Shown here one piece after another: positions 41,148 to 52,904 of a stretch of 64,000 bases of DNA. The DNA lies in the NCBI GenBank assembly GCA_021014325.1, contig CM037476.1, forward strand, positions 18,574,827 through 18,638,826, in the 5' to 3' direction. Numbering within the stretch: position 1 is the stretch's first letter; each line of letters opens with the position of its first letter. The notes under the pieces were generated by a model. That model searched no databases, was not told where the DNA came from, and saw only the letters and a list, made by a program, of their open reading frames with translations. The translations under genes and the position numbers were made by a program. The DNA is from Plazaster borealis. Its lineage: Eukaryota > Echinodermata > Asteroidea > Forcipulatida > Labidiasteridae.

Positions 41148-41384
41148 TTAAATGACAACTGTCTGACTTAAAACATCAAAGGCCTCAGTAAAGTCTACAG
41201 TACTGAGCTGTGCATAGTGTCCTGGTTTATCAAGGCCCTCTGGTAGCAAATAGTTGATCAAATCAATGAGGTAGTGTGTTGTAGAACCGCCCTTAATATT
41301 ACCATACTGCTGTGAATCTAACTTAGCAGAAATATCTCGAAGAATCCATCTTATATCTTGCAATAAACAATTCTAAACGGCGAG
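41148..41384 (-). pseudogene. LINE reverse transcriptase fragment
   Basis: About 72 codons: RWILRDISAKLDSQQYGNIK, GGSTTHYLIDLINYLLPEGL and STVDFTEAFD, which cover the RT region before and including the first catalytic Asp (VDFTEAFD). It is cut off on both sides. Confidence 0.75.
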
Positions 41385-41587
41385 CGGGGTGAAATTATTC
41401 CTCTATAGACTATTTATCTATTATTTAGGAAGACCCATCCTCTGTAGAATCCACTGCCAACAAAAAATCTGCCAACAAGGAATAGCTAAGCATGACAGCC
41501 CATCACAACTGACACAATCTTCGTCCTTGATTGACCTCTTTCCCAGAATGCACTACCTTTCCAACTTTTTACGAAGCAATTATGGTT

Positions 41588-41697
41588 AAGTGCTCAAGGG
41601 CACAAGTGTCATGACCGGGATTCGAACCCACACTCTGCTGCTGACAACACCAAATCTTGGGTTCGATGAACTAGACCACTCGGCCACGACATGTCAC
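41588..41697 (-). mobile_element. tRNA-derived SINE (family A), minus strand
   Basis: Read on the minus strand: 'catgtcgtggccgagtggtc' head, 'gtgggttcgaatcccggtca' B box, then 'acacttgtgcccttgagcac'. It matches 2370-2470. The body after 'gagcac' is short here. Confidence 0.75.
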
Positions 41698-41853
41698 AAA
41701 TACGGTATGTGATGCTTGTTTCTCGACTTTGAAATTGTTTCAAGCAAAAATTATCTATCTGGAGAATTGGTGTGGTGTAGTCTGTAATCAGCGAGATTTC
41801 AGATTGAAACTATTCTTGTTTCTTCAGAAATAATCAATTCTGCACACTTTGTG

Positions 41854-42218
41854 TTTAAAGGGATTGTATACGTTTGGTAATTGGAACCCACTGTTTGTTT
41901 CAGTCCTTTATAGTTGTAGATATATACCATAAAACTAACCTGTGGAAATTTCACTTCAAAAGGTGGTAGCGTTTTTGAGATAATTCACGCAGGAATAATA
42001 TCCTGCAATTGGAATACACAATCTGAGAAACGTTTGTGACAGAATCAATTTTGTATGTGGTGATAAAAAACTGATATCGTTTTCCATAACAATGTTACTT
42101 CAAAGTGAAATGTTTCCTAAAATGCTTCATACTATCAGAAGCTGCTGTACTTCGTATCAAGTAAGTTTTTTTGCCATTAATTTTGTGAGTAAATACCAAA
42201 CGTATACAGACCCTTTTG
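41854..42218. repeat. MITE, 'gtatacgtttggtaat' family, reverse orientation
   Basis: TTTAAAGGGATTGTATACGT ... ACGTATACAGACCCTTTT. Its order is the inverse of 24491-24885. It has a nearly intact hairpin. Confidence 0.85.
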
Positions 42219-42564
42219 AAATTAAATGTAGAATATTGGATTGGTGATTATGGAAAAACTTTATTGGCCTGAAAGTTCACTAAATATAAATTTATCACTG
42301 CCTTTAATAAAGAAACACTTTTTCTATTTAAGTGGGGCAGATAGTTTTATGGGAAATATTTGGGGGAACTGTGCCTTTGATGATACAAGCATGGCATTTG
42401 GCATACCATAGAGCAAGGGGCATACAAACTGCGTAGTACTAGTAGCCTATGTCATGCGAAAGATAATATGTTGGCTACAAGGGTCATCCATTGCAGACGA
42501 CAGTTCTTTTAAAATAAAGGTATTACAAGCAATTACAGCCATTTCGAGAATATGGAAAAATGCT

Positions 42565-42710
42565 GTTTAAAGGTATTATACACTTTTGGTAACAGCTCGA
42601 AATCAGTGTCCACATTTTGTGTGATTCAACATATGCATGAACAAACAAACCCGTGAAAGTTTGAGCTCATTTAGTCATCGAGGTCACGAGAAAATAGTGA
42701 AAAGAGACCT
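42565..42710. repeat. MITE left half (as at 31032)
   Basis: 'tttaaaggtattatacactt', then 'atatgcatgaacaaacaaac' and 'gaaaatagtgaaaagagacc' follow the same order as 31032-31170. The right terminus was not found. Confidence 0.65.
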
Positions 42711-43339
42711 TATGTTTCAACTTAAAAATCTGCGATGGCCCTGTAACCAATTGTATCTTTCCCGAGATATACTCTGATTGTGCGCCAAATTCCATGCTTG
42801 TATGGGGCGGGGCTTTTTTCTGCTGCCAAAAATCCTCACATACTTTCGGGAATGTCTCTATTGATATGCAAATAAGTTTCCTATAGTTGTATTTTTCAAT
42901 GCTCTTCGACAGCAAGTATCATGTGTATGCAGTTGTTGTGTGTACATACAGTTGATGTGTGGAGTATGGCTGAACGAACAACGTGACCGTAGGTCAGCTG
43001 GAGGATTCGGACATCGCTTTTCTTACGAACATTATTACATTTCTCTTAACGTGAACATGCTCATTCCATTATTGTCCGATACGGGACAATTTATAGACCT
43101 AAACCGTACCTCAGAGGCAATCAAAATTGCCTTTAAGTTATTACAATTTACCGAAGAACTTGCTGTAGTTTTGGTGAGAGGTGTTGCACCGGGGAATAGC
43201 ATCGGATGACGAGCACGGCAGGGCCTTTGTGCTGAAGGGACCCAACGAGGGACACGACCCACACACAGCCTCACCTCCTTCGGGTAAGAAAAACTATGTG
43301 TGAGTTTGTCTTTGAATATTTTAAAGTATAATTTATTAC
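42711..43339. other. Intergenic
   Basis: No gene. Short ORFs on both strands lack motifs. Confidence 0.4.
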
Positions 43340-44060
43340 ACTCTAAAAACTCCCGGGTCAGAATTGACCCAGATTCCGGGTCCCAGGGGACCTGACCACT
43401 TCTGGGTGCCTTGAGGCCTGACCCACTTCTGGGTACCATGGGACCTGACCCACTTCTGGGTGCCTTGGGGCCTGACCCACTTCTGGGTGCCTTGGGGCCT
43501 GACCCACTTCTGGGTGCCTTGGGGCCTGACCCACTTCTGGGTGCCTTGGGGCCTGACCCACTTCTGGGTGCCTTGGGGCCTGACCCACTTCTGGGTGCCT
43601 TGGGGCCTGACCCACTTCTGGGTGCCTTGGGCCTGACCCACTTCTGGGTGCCTTGGGGCCTGACCCACTTCTGGGTACCTTGGGGCCTGACACACTTCTG
43701 GGTGCCTTGGGGCCTGACCCACTTCTGGGTGCCTTTGGGCCTGACCCACTTCTGGGTGCCTTGGGGCCTGACCCACTTCTGGGTGCCTTGGGGCCTGACA
43801 CACTTCTGGGTGCCTTGGGGCCTGACCCACTTCTGGGGGCCTTTGGGCCTGACCCACTTCTGGGTGCCTTGGGGCCTGACCCACTTCTGGGTGCCTTGGG
43901 GCCTGACCCATTTCCGGGTCAGGCTGACTCGGGAAATGGTTCAAAATGGAATTTTAACTCGGATTCTGCGTCATTTTAACCCATTCTGGGTCATTTGGAC
44001 ACAGTTTCCGGTTAATACTGTCCGAGGAATGGGTCATGCCCCACGTGAATTGGGTCTGGG
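43340..44060. repeat. 27-bp minisatellite inside a 'gacccgg' element
   Basis: About 20 head-to-tail units of 'ctgacccacttctgggtgcc' plus 'ttggggc' fill 43395-43915. The left flank 'actctaaaaactcccggg' and right flank ('gaaatggttcaaaatgga', 'attttaactcggattctgcg') match the element at 25752-26200. Since 27 is three times nine, several frames stay open on both strands (253, 202 and 147 codons), with nine-residue peptide repeats such as GPDPLLGAL. These are not genes. Confidence 0.9.
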
Positions 44061-45240
44061 TCAGTTCAGGTGTTTAGGGGTGGGTCTGGAGTCATTTTGG
44101 GGTGGGTTGGTGCTGAGGATTAGTTTGGCTTGTCAGTACATAGTCTTGGCCCAAGACGTCAGTGATCGATAGTGGATAGTATAAACTCGTAGTAAAGGGT
44201 CCACCACATTAAATAAGCTGCCCGCCGCAACCAATGCTAATATTCATAACAATATGTTAAAATCTCCCAGCCTCTTGAAAACAAATCAATTATTTTTTTC
44301 TGTCAACTAAACTTCATTTTTTCTTTTCAATTTGTAGTATGTTATAGCCCTTCAGCTTTTGAGCTATAGACTATTCCTAAATAAACACATTCCTGAACAA
44401 CTAAACTGGTCAGACTTCATCTTGGAAAATTGTCCCTACACCTTTTAGCCACATAAAGCCATATTTGTAGACTGTACCCAAATGCTCCAGGTTGAAAGTC
44501 AACAATCCCAGTGGCACAATTTCGGACAATTTTGTAACAATCCATAAAAGCCATGACCTTCAAATTTGTTATTTGCAAAACAAGTTGTGGGCTTACTTTT
44601 TATTAATGCGGCTCATCAGCGCGTGTGTTAAAATTTTAAGATTTTGATTAATTAATCACTGGTCATATAACTGAAGAAAGTAAAAAAAAAAAAAAAAAAA
44701 ATGCCCCCTTGAAAAATGACAGATATGCAAACGTATAGGCCTATAACAAAAGAGTCAATAGGTCCACGGTTCTACCACAAAGGAAAACATTGTGGTCCAC
44801 AAAGAGTTGAACAAAGGGGGGTCCACGATTGCCGGTGTTAGGTTACCACAAATTTACACGAAAACATCAACTAGGAATTATTTCTTTATGCAGGCTTTCA
44901 TCATTCTGAACTGTATTTGCCCAACGTGATTGAAGGAAGGCGTCTGTGGAATGTGTGATAATGGTGACTATGGCTGACCAGTGAAGTTGAAGGTTTCTTT
45001 GGAGTGTGTGGTATTGGTTTTCTGACGATTTGGAGATCTACAAAGGTAGGACAAGATCTTGGGGACATCGAAAAGGTACGAGTACGAGAACTCATAACCC
45101 AGTTTCCTTCCCATCAAGCCCCGCCCCTTCTTGAACAGGCACTTGTTGACGTTGTCCTCTCACACGGTTACCCTACTTGATGATTTCGTGTTTCCTCTAG
45201 AAGCAAGTTGGTCGTGGCCAGTGTTGCTAAAAGTCGTCTC
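44061..45240. other. Intergenic with A-run
   Basis: A 21-bp A-run sits at 44680-44700. No gene recognised. Confidence 0.45.
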
Positions 45241-45243
45241 CCC

Positions 45244-45245
<2 letters not shown>

Positions 45246-45278
<33 letters not shown>

Positions 45279-45330
45279 TCCCCCTCCCCCTCTCCCTCTC
45301 TCTCCCTCTCTCTCTCCCTCTCTCTCTCTC
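45246..45330. repeat. (CT)n microsatellite
   Basis: A pure 'ctctct' run followed by CCCT/CTCT variants. The Leu/Ser-rich ORF crossing it is a by-product. Confidence 0.95.
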
Positions 45331-46738
45331 AAATCAATGGAAACTTTCTAAGAAGTTGAAGCTGATTGACTGACATTGTCATATTTATTTTATTTTTGTC
45401 ATAAAGCGAATCGCGCTAAACCATGCTTCACTTTTTAAATGTGTTCAAGTGGGACTCGAGCCCGCTCACACCCGTCTGCATGCCAAAGCAGAAGTAAACC
45501 GAAGCCTATACAATAAGCCTTCTTCCGACTAGAAGTAGGGCCCACAAGATAATTCTGTAATTCAAATTCAGTTAATGAAAATTCTTGTCTAATGAAAATT
45601 GCAAAGTAAATTTAGATAAGCTAAATTAATCAAATATAACATTTCAGATTTAAGAAAAAGCACCTCCAGAATCAATTCTAAAACTGAGGCATTTTTGTAC
45701 TACAGGGGCCGATATCAAAATCCAACTGCTTATGTTTATAAGTTGTCCGAAATTTTCAGCACTGTCATGGTTAGAAATGAAAGTAGTACCAATATGATGA
45801 GTTAGTACTTTGGATTTAGTACTATGAAAATTGACTTGGTACTTGTGAATAAATTTGCTGTGAAAAAAATCGTTGTTAATTTACCTACAAAATAAAACTC
45901 TCTCTAGATTTTCCACTGCGCATCTACAAATTCAATATTTCAAAGACATTGATAAATTTCTGTCCCTTCCTGCTTTACTCCATGTTGTCATGTGATAGTG
46001 GTGACAATTATGGACAACCCTCTGTCAACTTGTAAGTCTGTGGACTCTAAACGATATATACAAATATACCCGGCATTTTGACAGTCATGGTTGTTCTGAA
46101 CATGCAGTAAATCTTGAAGTTCAACAGTTGAATTTTTGATAGGTTTATGTGTGCGGTTTGCTTATTTTAATAAATATAACATAACAAAGTATTATTTAAA
46201 TGCTCAATTTTTGTCAGTGTTGAGTAAAGCTTTTACTTGAAAACCTTACTTTTTGAAACAATCCACAAACAAAATTAATTTCAGTAAATTAAAGAGAAAT
46301 CGTTTCCTTCCCAAACTACAATTTAATAAAAAATAATAAATAATAATGACAATTTGTATAGCGTCCAACCATGAAACATGCTCCTCACAATTTAAAAAAC
46401 ATTAAAATTACAGTAATAAATCCTAAAAGAAAATACAGTTAAAATATAATATGTTTAGAAAACTAAAAGAACAACACTGCTGTAATGAACAGAATGTTGA
46501 CTTCCAATGCTGCAAAACACACTCTGGAGTTTTATACTCTTTTTTTTAAACCGGGTTTGGCTATAATAACTCCCTGCATGACGTAAGACTCACGCCCATT
46601 TACGAATTCCTTATTCGTCAAAGAAACTCGACGTTATGATAACAGCCATAAATGCGAATGCGGTCGTGATGGTTTTCATTCAAGAAGTCAAGCTAGGCCT
46701 ATTTATTGTAAGTGGAAATTCTAGCCCGTGTGTCTTAT
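45331..46738. other. Intergenic; weak LINE tail at 46325-46400
   Basis: 'aataataaataataatgaca' with 'tagcgtccaaccatgaaac' looks like the reverse complement of a CR1/L2 3' end. Nothing else recognised. Confidence 0.4.
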
Positions 46739-47037
46739 TTAAAGGCACTGTACACGTTTGGTAATTACTAAGAATATATATTAGCATAAAAACTGAAAGA
46801 GGTAATTTCTCACTAACATAATAAAAGACTTCTTGCAAGAAGCCTTTTATTCCTATCAGAAAGCACACAAATTTGTACAACAAGGGTGTTTTTTCTTTCA
46901 TCATTTTCTTGCAACTTCGATGACCAATTGAGCCCAAATTTTCACAGGCTTGTTATTTTATGCATATGTTGGGATACACCAAGTGAGAACACTGGTCTTT
47001 GACAATTACCGGTACCAAACGTGTTCAGTGCCTTTAA
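46739..47037. repeat. MITE, 'acacgtttggtaat' family, internally deleted
   Basis: TTTAAAGGCACTGTACACGT ... ACGTGTTCAGTGCCTTTAA. Compared with 16183-16547 it lacks about 65 bp after the left arm. Confidence 0.85.
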
Positions 47038-47802
47038 GAGATATTTAGTGGTATAGTACGCAACTGGTGGATATTCTTATCTGGGCGCTGGTTATTTACA
47101 TTTCATTGTTGTGACGTTACGCATGAAGTATCTGGTTTTTAGCCCTTGCCTAATGTCAGCTGTTTTGATCACGTCTTGCAGCCATCTAGTTTCCCCTCAA
47201 TTTAACCTAACATAAATCAAACTGAGGATGGATGGAGAAATAAGTCTGGTCGCTAATTTTAAAATGACATTTCAGTACTATCACAGTCCATGTGAACGCA
47301 AGGAACTCGACATGATTACTGCAGTTTGATAAAAAATAGGTTTCTCAAAGATGTAGTTTTTTCGACAATGTTTATGAATTCTGGCCCGCAACAATTGGCG
47401 CCATTTTTAACAATAGGATGCAGACAACTCCCGTAAGGGTCCAAGTTCCAACCCAAAAACCTTTACCCTTACACTGACACTAAGTCAACAATACACTAAC
47501 AAAATATACAAATATCACTGAAGCTAAAAACTAACACTTAAACTAACACCAACTCTTAACCCATACCCTTACCCAACCCTTTCGTAAATGTAGTACTCAA
47601 ACGCGATTAAGGCACGTGACACAATGCTTATTTGGAAATAGTGTGCACATTTTCTAAATATGAATGAAGACTAAAATGTTAGAATACAAGTGCATCACAA
47701 AACTAAATTTGACCTTGGAGCCCCCGTTAATTGAAATGAACACAACGAAACTCTTCAAAGTTGAAGTAACACGAGTTTCTTAAAATACTTAGTGGAATGC
47801 AC

Positions 47803-49291
47803 TGTCAAAGTGTTTACATTTTGTGGAATTTTGTAAATTGTTTAGTTTTGTCGCGCGGAATTCTTTAGTCTTTTCAGTTCGCGGATAGTAAGTCAAGCAG
47901 CCCATGGTCCGTTTTAAGTTGTATTGTGTCACGCGTAGTAAAAGTTCGTTTTTGTTCCGGGGTCGAGGTTCAAAGAATTCCTTATTTGGTCATGATATTT
48001 AGTTTGGGTTTTGTGAATGGGCACATTATGAACATGGTATGTGGAATGTAGGTGTGGCAATCGTGGGAAGGTTTCGTGGGTAGGGATATAGTAATGTAGG
48101 GTAGTATCGACGATGACTCCGACCGAGCAGGGTCGCTTGGAACGGTAGAGATTGAGAGAGTGAGTGAGAGTGAGTCGACTGTAACCACCCGGCGAGTGGG
48201 TTCAGCCCTCGCATGTTATAGGGCAGACTCCACCGTAAAGAGTTTCCATGAGACAGAAAGTCCACGGCGGAATTTTGTGATTTTTGGAAAGTCTTCAGTG
48301 ACCGATTTCCACCGGCGCCCACAGCCTGGAACCGTGCCCTCCTACACCGTGAATATCGTGAGTAAAATGGTTATTGTGTAATTTTAATCAAAGCAAAACT
48401 AAGTGCAGTCTGCTCAATGGTTGAATTTGATTTTATTAAGAGCGAAGCTATCGAGCAAACGAAGTTTCTGTTTAGAGATGTTTAATGAAGTTTAAAATTG
48501 GTATTTTCTTGTTGAAGTTGCAAGCAGCATTATTTTGAAGTGTTTTCAATACTTAAAGGTTATGCATTGCCTTTAAAATTGTGTAATTTTGGCAAGATAG
48601 TTGGACGTTTTTGATTACTTATTTTACCGTAGATGGCCACCAAAACCCGGTTTTAATAGACGCACGACGCCCAACCCTTGGTGACGAAGAGTTCAGTCAA
48701 CCACCGACCGACTTCATGGGGCTAGACCTAAGGCCGTATACTTGAAGGACGGACTGTCGAAGTCGCCGAGCAGGCAAGAGACAAGAGTCGTGGCAACCGA
48801 AAACACGGGTTTATTTGCTATTAATTTTGTTATATGGATTTTATGCGAACTAGCCAAAGATGGGCTCTGAATTATTGATTTAATCGAGTGGACGAACCCT
48901 TGAGTTCAATCTAAGAGCATTGTAAATAATTTGTACCTTTGAGTTAAACGTGAACAAGAGAAGTTGTGATTTATAACTGTTCATTGTTTCAACCAAGGCT
49001 TGAAAGAAGCACCCTTACGTTATCTAAAAGGAAAGCTGTATTTTTAAAGTGATTTAATTGATTTAGTGGTTTCCTCAGCTAAGCAGGGCATAAGAAAACA
49101 CCCCTTGAGGTTACGACCTAACAAACTGTACTATATTTTTTTTGTAAATTACTGTAAATATTAATTCCCCTTATAGTATTAAAGAACTGTGTTTATTTCA
49201 AGTATAAGAATTGTGTTCATCCTGTCAATTTAATTGAGTTCATTTGATGCGTATGTCACTAGATTACCCTTTTTTGTAAATCGTTGCGACA
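47803..49291. mobile_element. Probable solo LTR, 1.49 kb
   Basis: The segment starts TGTCAAAGTGTTTAC and ends GTTGCGACA (TG...CA), with the 5-bp direct repeat TGCAC on each side (47798-47802 and 49292-49296). Lectin copy 2 has the empty site with a single 'atgcacccctgaatgacg' (59033). No gag-pol sequence lies inside, so it is read as a solo LTR left by recombination between two LTRs. Its length would be large for an LTR. Confidence 0.7.
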
Positions 49292-49296
49292 TGCAC

Positions 49297-50142
49297 CCTG
49301 AGTGACGGGGGTACGTTTTCACTGTTGACCTTATTGCTGGCCAAAGATTATAGAGCTCCGATGGCGCAAGAAGATGGGGGAACTGGAGCTCTATCTACCA
49401 CTGGAACTTGAAATAGGCATGGGTGCCATTTCAGCAAGCAAATGTTTTGTTATATTGATAGCAATGGTCATTGTCCCATCTTGCGCCTTCAGTGCTCCAT
49501 AATCTTTGGTAGCAAGGGGTCTATATTAACCGCTGACATGTTGCTTCCCAAGATGGCAGCCCAGTGCAAATTTGATGGGACCCGAAATGGGCATTTAACT
49601 CACTCTATGCTTACCCGTAGATTGGAAACATAAATTGTATTCGTAAGAAATTGCCTACAAATCTTTTTTCAGTTCCTTTCTTTCTGCAAAAGTTGACTGC
49701 CTTCGCATAAACACCAGTCATCTCGCTTCCCAGCACCGCAGTTTTTGTGCTCACATTATGTACGCAATAATAGTGTACAGACCACAGATGAATAACGAAA
49801 TGTTGTGCCTGATCAATCATGGTCTATCACATTACGAATGCATTACAATCACCCAAATAAATGTTGTTTTTTCTGTAATTCCATAGACCAATGTTTGTTT
49901 AAAGACTAAATTAAAATGAATTTAAAAGATCACCCCAAAATGCGTCACTCAAGTATTGTTTTTGTTATTGTAACTTATGTATTTGCCGTTCACCTGTCAC
50001 TTGCAAAATATCTGTAGATAGATGAGACTTTTTGATTTTTGTTTAAGATGTCAACAGTGATTTATGAGTGTCACAAAATTTGTACCCATTTAAAATAAAT
50101 CGACGAATTCATCAATCGATAGTTTGAACTAATAATTCAATA
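49297..50142. other. Duplicated non-coding stretch, 3' of lectin copy 1
   Basis: It matches 59040-59969 but lacks about 90 bp found there near 59225-59340. No ORF of note. Confidence 0.6.
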
Positions 50143-50426
50143 CTAGTTTAGCCAATATCGGACCACCACGTACACCATGCAGCCTGGCTGGTCATTTGCC
50201 TTCAAGTCTACAGCCTTTACGTCGTAGAGCCTGCACTGACCAGAAGTCTTGACGTAGTCGAAAGACAAACACTCGTTATTCATCTTTAAACACCTCTGGA
50301 AACAGCGCGTGAGTGACTTCATGTGAAGGACCGACAAAGGGTGAGGGTCGACAATACATTTCCCTTTGAATAGCAATGAGGACGGCATGTCAGCGATGGC
50401 GAATGACGTGTCCACAGCCATTGTAG
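50143..50426 (-). CDS. Lectin copy 1, last exon: PAN/apple-like domain
   Basis: The acceptor on the minus strand is 'ccgtttgtctacag', preceded by a long pyrimidine tract. The exon enters in phase 1 and ends with a stop at 50143. Residues include KGKCIVDPHPLSVLHMKSLT, RCFQRCLKMNNECLSFDYV and SGQCRLYDVKA, six cysteines in the pattern of a PAN/apple fold (often a carbohydrate- or protein-binding module). Reading it as a separate 109-aa secreted protein from MSVLCLLSII is less likely, because phase and pyrimidine tract fit splicing to the exon at 50672. Confidence 0.75.
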
Positions 50427-50671
50427 CTGTAGACAAACGGACAATGATCGAGAGAAGACAAAGCACGGACAATTTAAAATAAATACACAGAGACGTTCAT
50501 GGTTCATTCTGAGATTGTTTTCTTTACATATCTTCAACATTGTTTTGTTTTGTCAGAGTAAGTGAGCCACTTGTATTTCTTATAGTCGTAACTGAAGTAA
50601 AATAACTTCCTTCTTCAAAATGAGCGGTACACAAAAATAATACAAATACCTTGATATAAATAATTCCTTAC

Positions 50672-50923
50672 TTGTTGGAAAACAGTCTTCCATGGGTTGC
50701 TCTTCAACCATCACTTCACACAGTGCTAGTTTTTTAGATTGCCAAATAGGAACCGCGATGTCCACACTGACGTACCGGGCAACCACGGACGGGTTACAAG
50801 AAATATGTGTGTGTGCCCCACGGATCGATGCTTGGTCTGATGTCACTGGTAACCCACACGCGGCATTATTGAAAATGTCAGTCTCTATGCCCGCTCTGAC
50901 GACAGCGCCAGACAAACGGCCAT
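50672..50923 (-). CDS. Lectin copy 1, F-type lectin C-terminal exon
   Basis: 252 nt, phase 1-1, acceptor 'tttacactgacag', donor 'caacaa|gtaagg'. It encodes RLSGAVVRAGIETDIFNNAA, CGLPVTSDQAS, ARYVSVDIAVPIWQSKKLAL and CEVMVEE. RLxGAxVRxG and ARYVSV...LxLCEVxV are signatures of the fucolectin (F-type lectin, FTP) beta-sandwich, which typically binds L-fucose. Most of the sugar loop Arg residues would be here. Confidence 0.85.
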
Positions 50924-52349
50924 CTGTCAGTGTAAAGAAGATGTACACCTACTTTAACTCAAAAACAAGAGACTGAAGATTCTAGAAAGTAAATGAAAAG
51001 CTTAGTTTTTGTTTATTGTATTGAGACTAACAAATTTGATTCGATTTTTGTTTATGAAATCAATGTTTACCAGTTAACCCTTTCATAACCATGCTTTTGT
51101 TTTGTTTTTTGTTTTTTGTTTTTGTATTTTGACTTACAGGGACGGTGACGGGGACGGGGGGGGGGGGGTCGTGGTATATAGTCCCATCTCCGTATTTTCC
51201 AAAGTTCCCGGGCAATTTTTTATGAGACATGCAACAAATGTTCATTTCACCAAGTTCCACATGATAACGTAAACATAAATTCAAATAGCACTAAAGGCCA
51301 TTTTTTTGGTGGTGTTTCGTCCATTTTTGATTAAAAACTCTCGTTTTCCTATTAAGCCTATTTCCCTTTGTTTTCTTTAAAAATGCTATACAATATGCTA
51401 TACAATACATAGTCAATAACGTGACATTGAATTCTATAGGAACTACTTGGGTTACTGTTATGGGTGCTGTAATCAAAGTTTTAATATTTGTTTTCCAATA
51501 AAGAACCCGATTTAAAAAACGGTTGCCATGGTATTGGCTAACCGCCTATGAACCATTTTTCTTTACAATATGGTTTTAGATAAAGTTTAGGGAAAGTCTG
51601 ACAATTTAGCGGTAATCGGATGCAGCGTTAACTGCAATTGGGGTGTTAAAATTGACACCATAGGTGTTGTCACATAATAGATACCATAAAATAATCAACA
51701 TGTACACCATAGGGTCTTAAAAAAAACACTAATTTCTGCAAAAATGTTAGCAACCCAATTGTCCCCCCCGGTCCTGGTAACTTGGTATTTATTAACAACG
51801 TTTTATTTACAATGTTTAACCATACATTATGTTAGGAAAAGTCAGCGTTAAAAAGTAAAGGGGAAAAATATTGTGGGGCACATTAATTGTTCCCCCGTTC
51901 TGATAGGTAACGGTAGTAACGGGTTGGTGTTTATTCATGATGTTGTGGCAATGAAGTCCCCTGCCGATATCACAAACAGCGCCCCCAAACATTCAACCAG
52001 TACACTGGACTGTCACTAGCCCGAACATCTGACGTCACACTTCAAGGCTCGTGAGTTAAGCCAGATAGCGGCCTTGAGCAACTGGCAGGATCCTGGAAGT
52101 TGCTACCATTAGATTGTGTATGAACAACATACATGCAAACCTGCGCACCACCTTGTCCAATGAAATCATTGGACATGTAAAACCATTCCCTGTCTTTATA
52201 CTTGCGGATAAAGACAGGGGACCAGTCTAGATTGTCACCAGATACCACATCTAATTACTCATTATCAGTTCAATCCTCAACCTAGCGGTATTAAAATGAT
52301 AATTCAAAGACTCTTTTGATACTTTTTAAACAGATACCATTTCACTTAC

Positions 52350-52437
52350 TACAGCAATCTCCTATGTTGACAAGGGTGATACGACCGAGGCAGTGGTTGG
52401 TCCCCAAGTCCACTTTCCACCATGGATGCAAGTCGCT
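52350..52437 (-). CDS. Lectin copy 1, F-type lectin middle exon
   Basis: It encodes HPWWKVDLGTNHCLGRITLV and NIGDCC, donor 'gtgta|gtaagt' at 52349. The 'PWWKVDLG' and 'DCC' motifs are typical of FTP domains, and the junction DCC-N-GRLSGAVVRAG with the next exon is in frame. The acceptor 'ttctatag' leaves phase 0, while the signal exon ends in phase 1 and copy 2 uses phase 1, so correct splicing from upstream is doubtful. Confidence 0.8.
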
Positions 52438-52515
52438 CTATAGAACGGAAATACATGAGTGTTGTGCAAAATACAGAGAATGTTCAAATTGTGTACAATG
52501 ATTTATGTGTCGCGA

Positions 52516-52900
52516 AAAAAACCAAAAAAAAAAACACCCAAAAACATACACGGGTTAAAGATAAACAACTACTCCAATTAATGTTATCATTAGCGTTAGT
52601 TCAATTTTCGACTGTTTTTATACAAATAGGCTGCTTTGAGGATAGGCCAGATCAAGAAGAGAATCGAAACAAAAATAATGGCCACTCCAACGTGATCTTA
52701 TCAAAAATATTGTACAGGGATTTCATAGCATTGTTTTCTTGAGGATTGCTGTCAATTTAACCATGTTTTCGTTTCTATAATTTGCCTATATTAATTTAGG
52801 AGACAGCCACTCTAATATCAAACTTAGGTTGGTGGGGCTCGCAGCCTTGGATGGCAGCCTACCTAGGAGAAGGAAAACTCTGATTTCAACCCCCCCCCCC
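52516..52900. other. Spacer between lectin exon and LINE
   Basis: It includes the repeat piece shared with 39930-39983 at 52600-52654. The missing first lectin exon of copy 1 was searched for here and not found. Confidence 0.5.
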
Positions 52901-52904
52901 TTCC

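Larger units (their letters stand above)
47270..52515. repeat. Segmental duplication, lectin copy 1
   Basis: It matches 58415-62290 in order. Landmarks: 'ttggcgccatttttaacaat' (47396), 'gacgggggtacgttttcact' (49304), the PAN exon, the lectin exon, and 'gtgacggggacggggg' (51144). It differs by the inserted solo LTR and by ~230 bp around 52180-52410 that are missing from copy 2. Confidence 0.85.

Noticed and set aside
43336..44172. Long ORFs of 253, 202, 147 and 134 codons on both strands
   Set aside because: They are frames of a 27-bp minisatellite with simple nine-residue repeats; no start context or domain.
45131..45373. 80-aa Leu/Ser-rich ORF
   Set aside because: Product of the CT microsatellite.
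50143..50472. Separate 109-aa secreted PAN protein with signal MSVLCLLSII
   Set aside because: The apparent signal is a translated pyrimidine tract before a clear acceptor, and phase matches the lectin exon upstream. Kept only as an alternative.
52042..52248. 68-aa minus ORF within lectin copy 1 intron
   Set aside because: No recognised domain; its counterpart in copy 2 is cut by the deletion and in a different frame.
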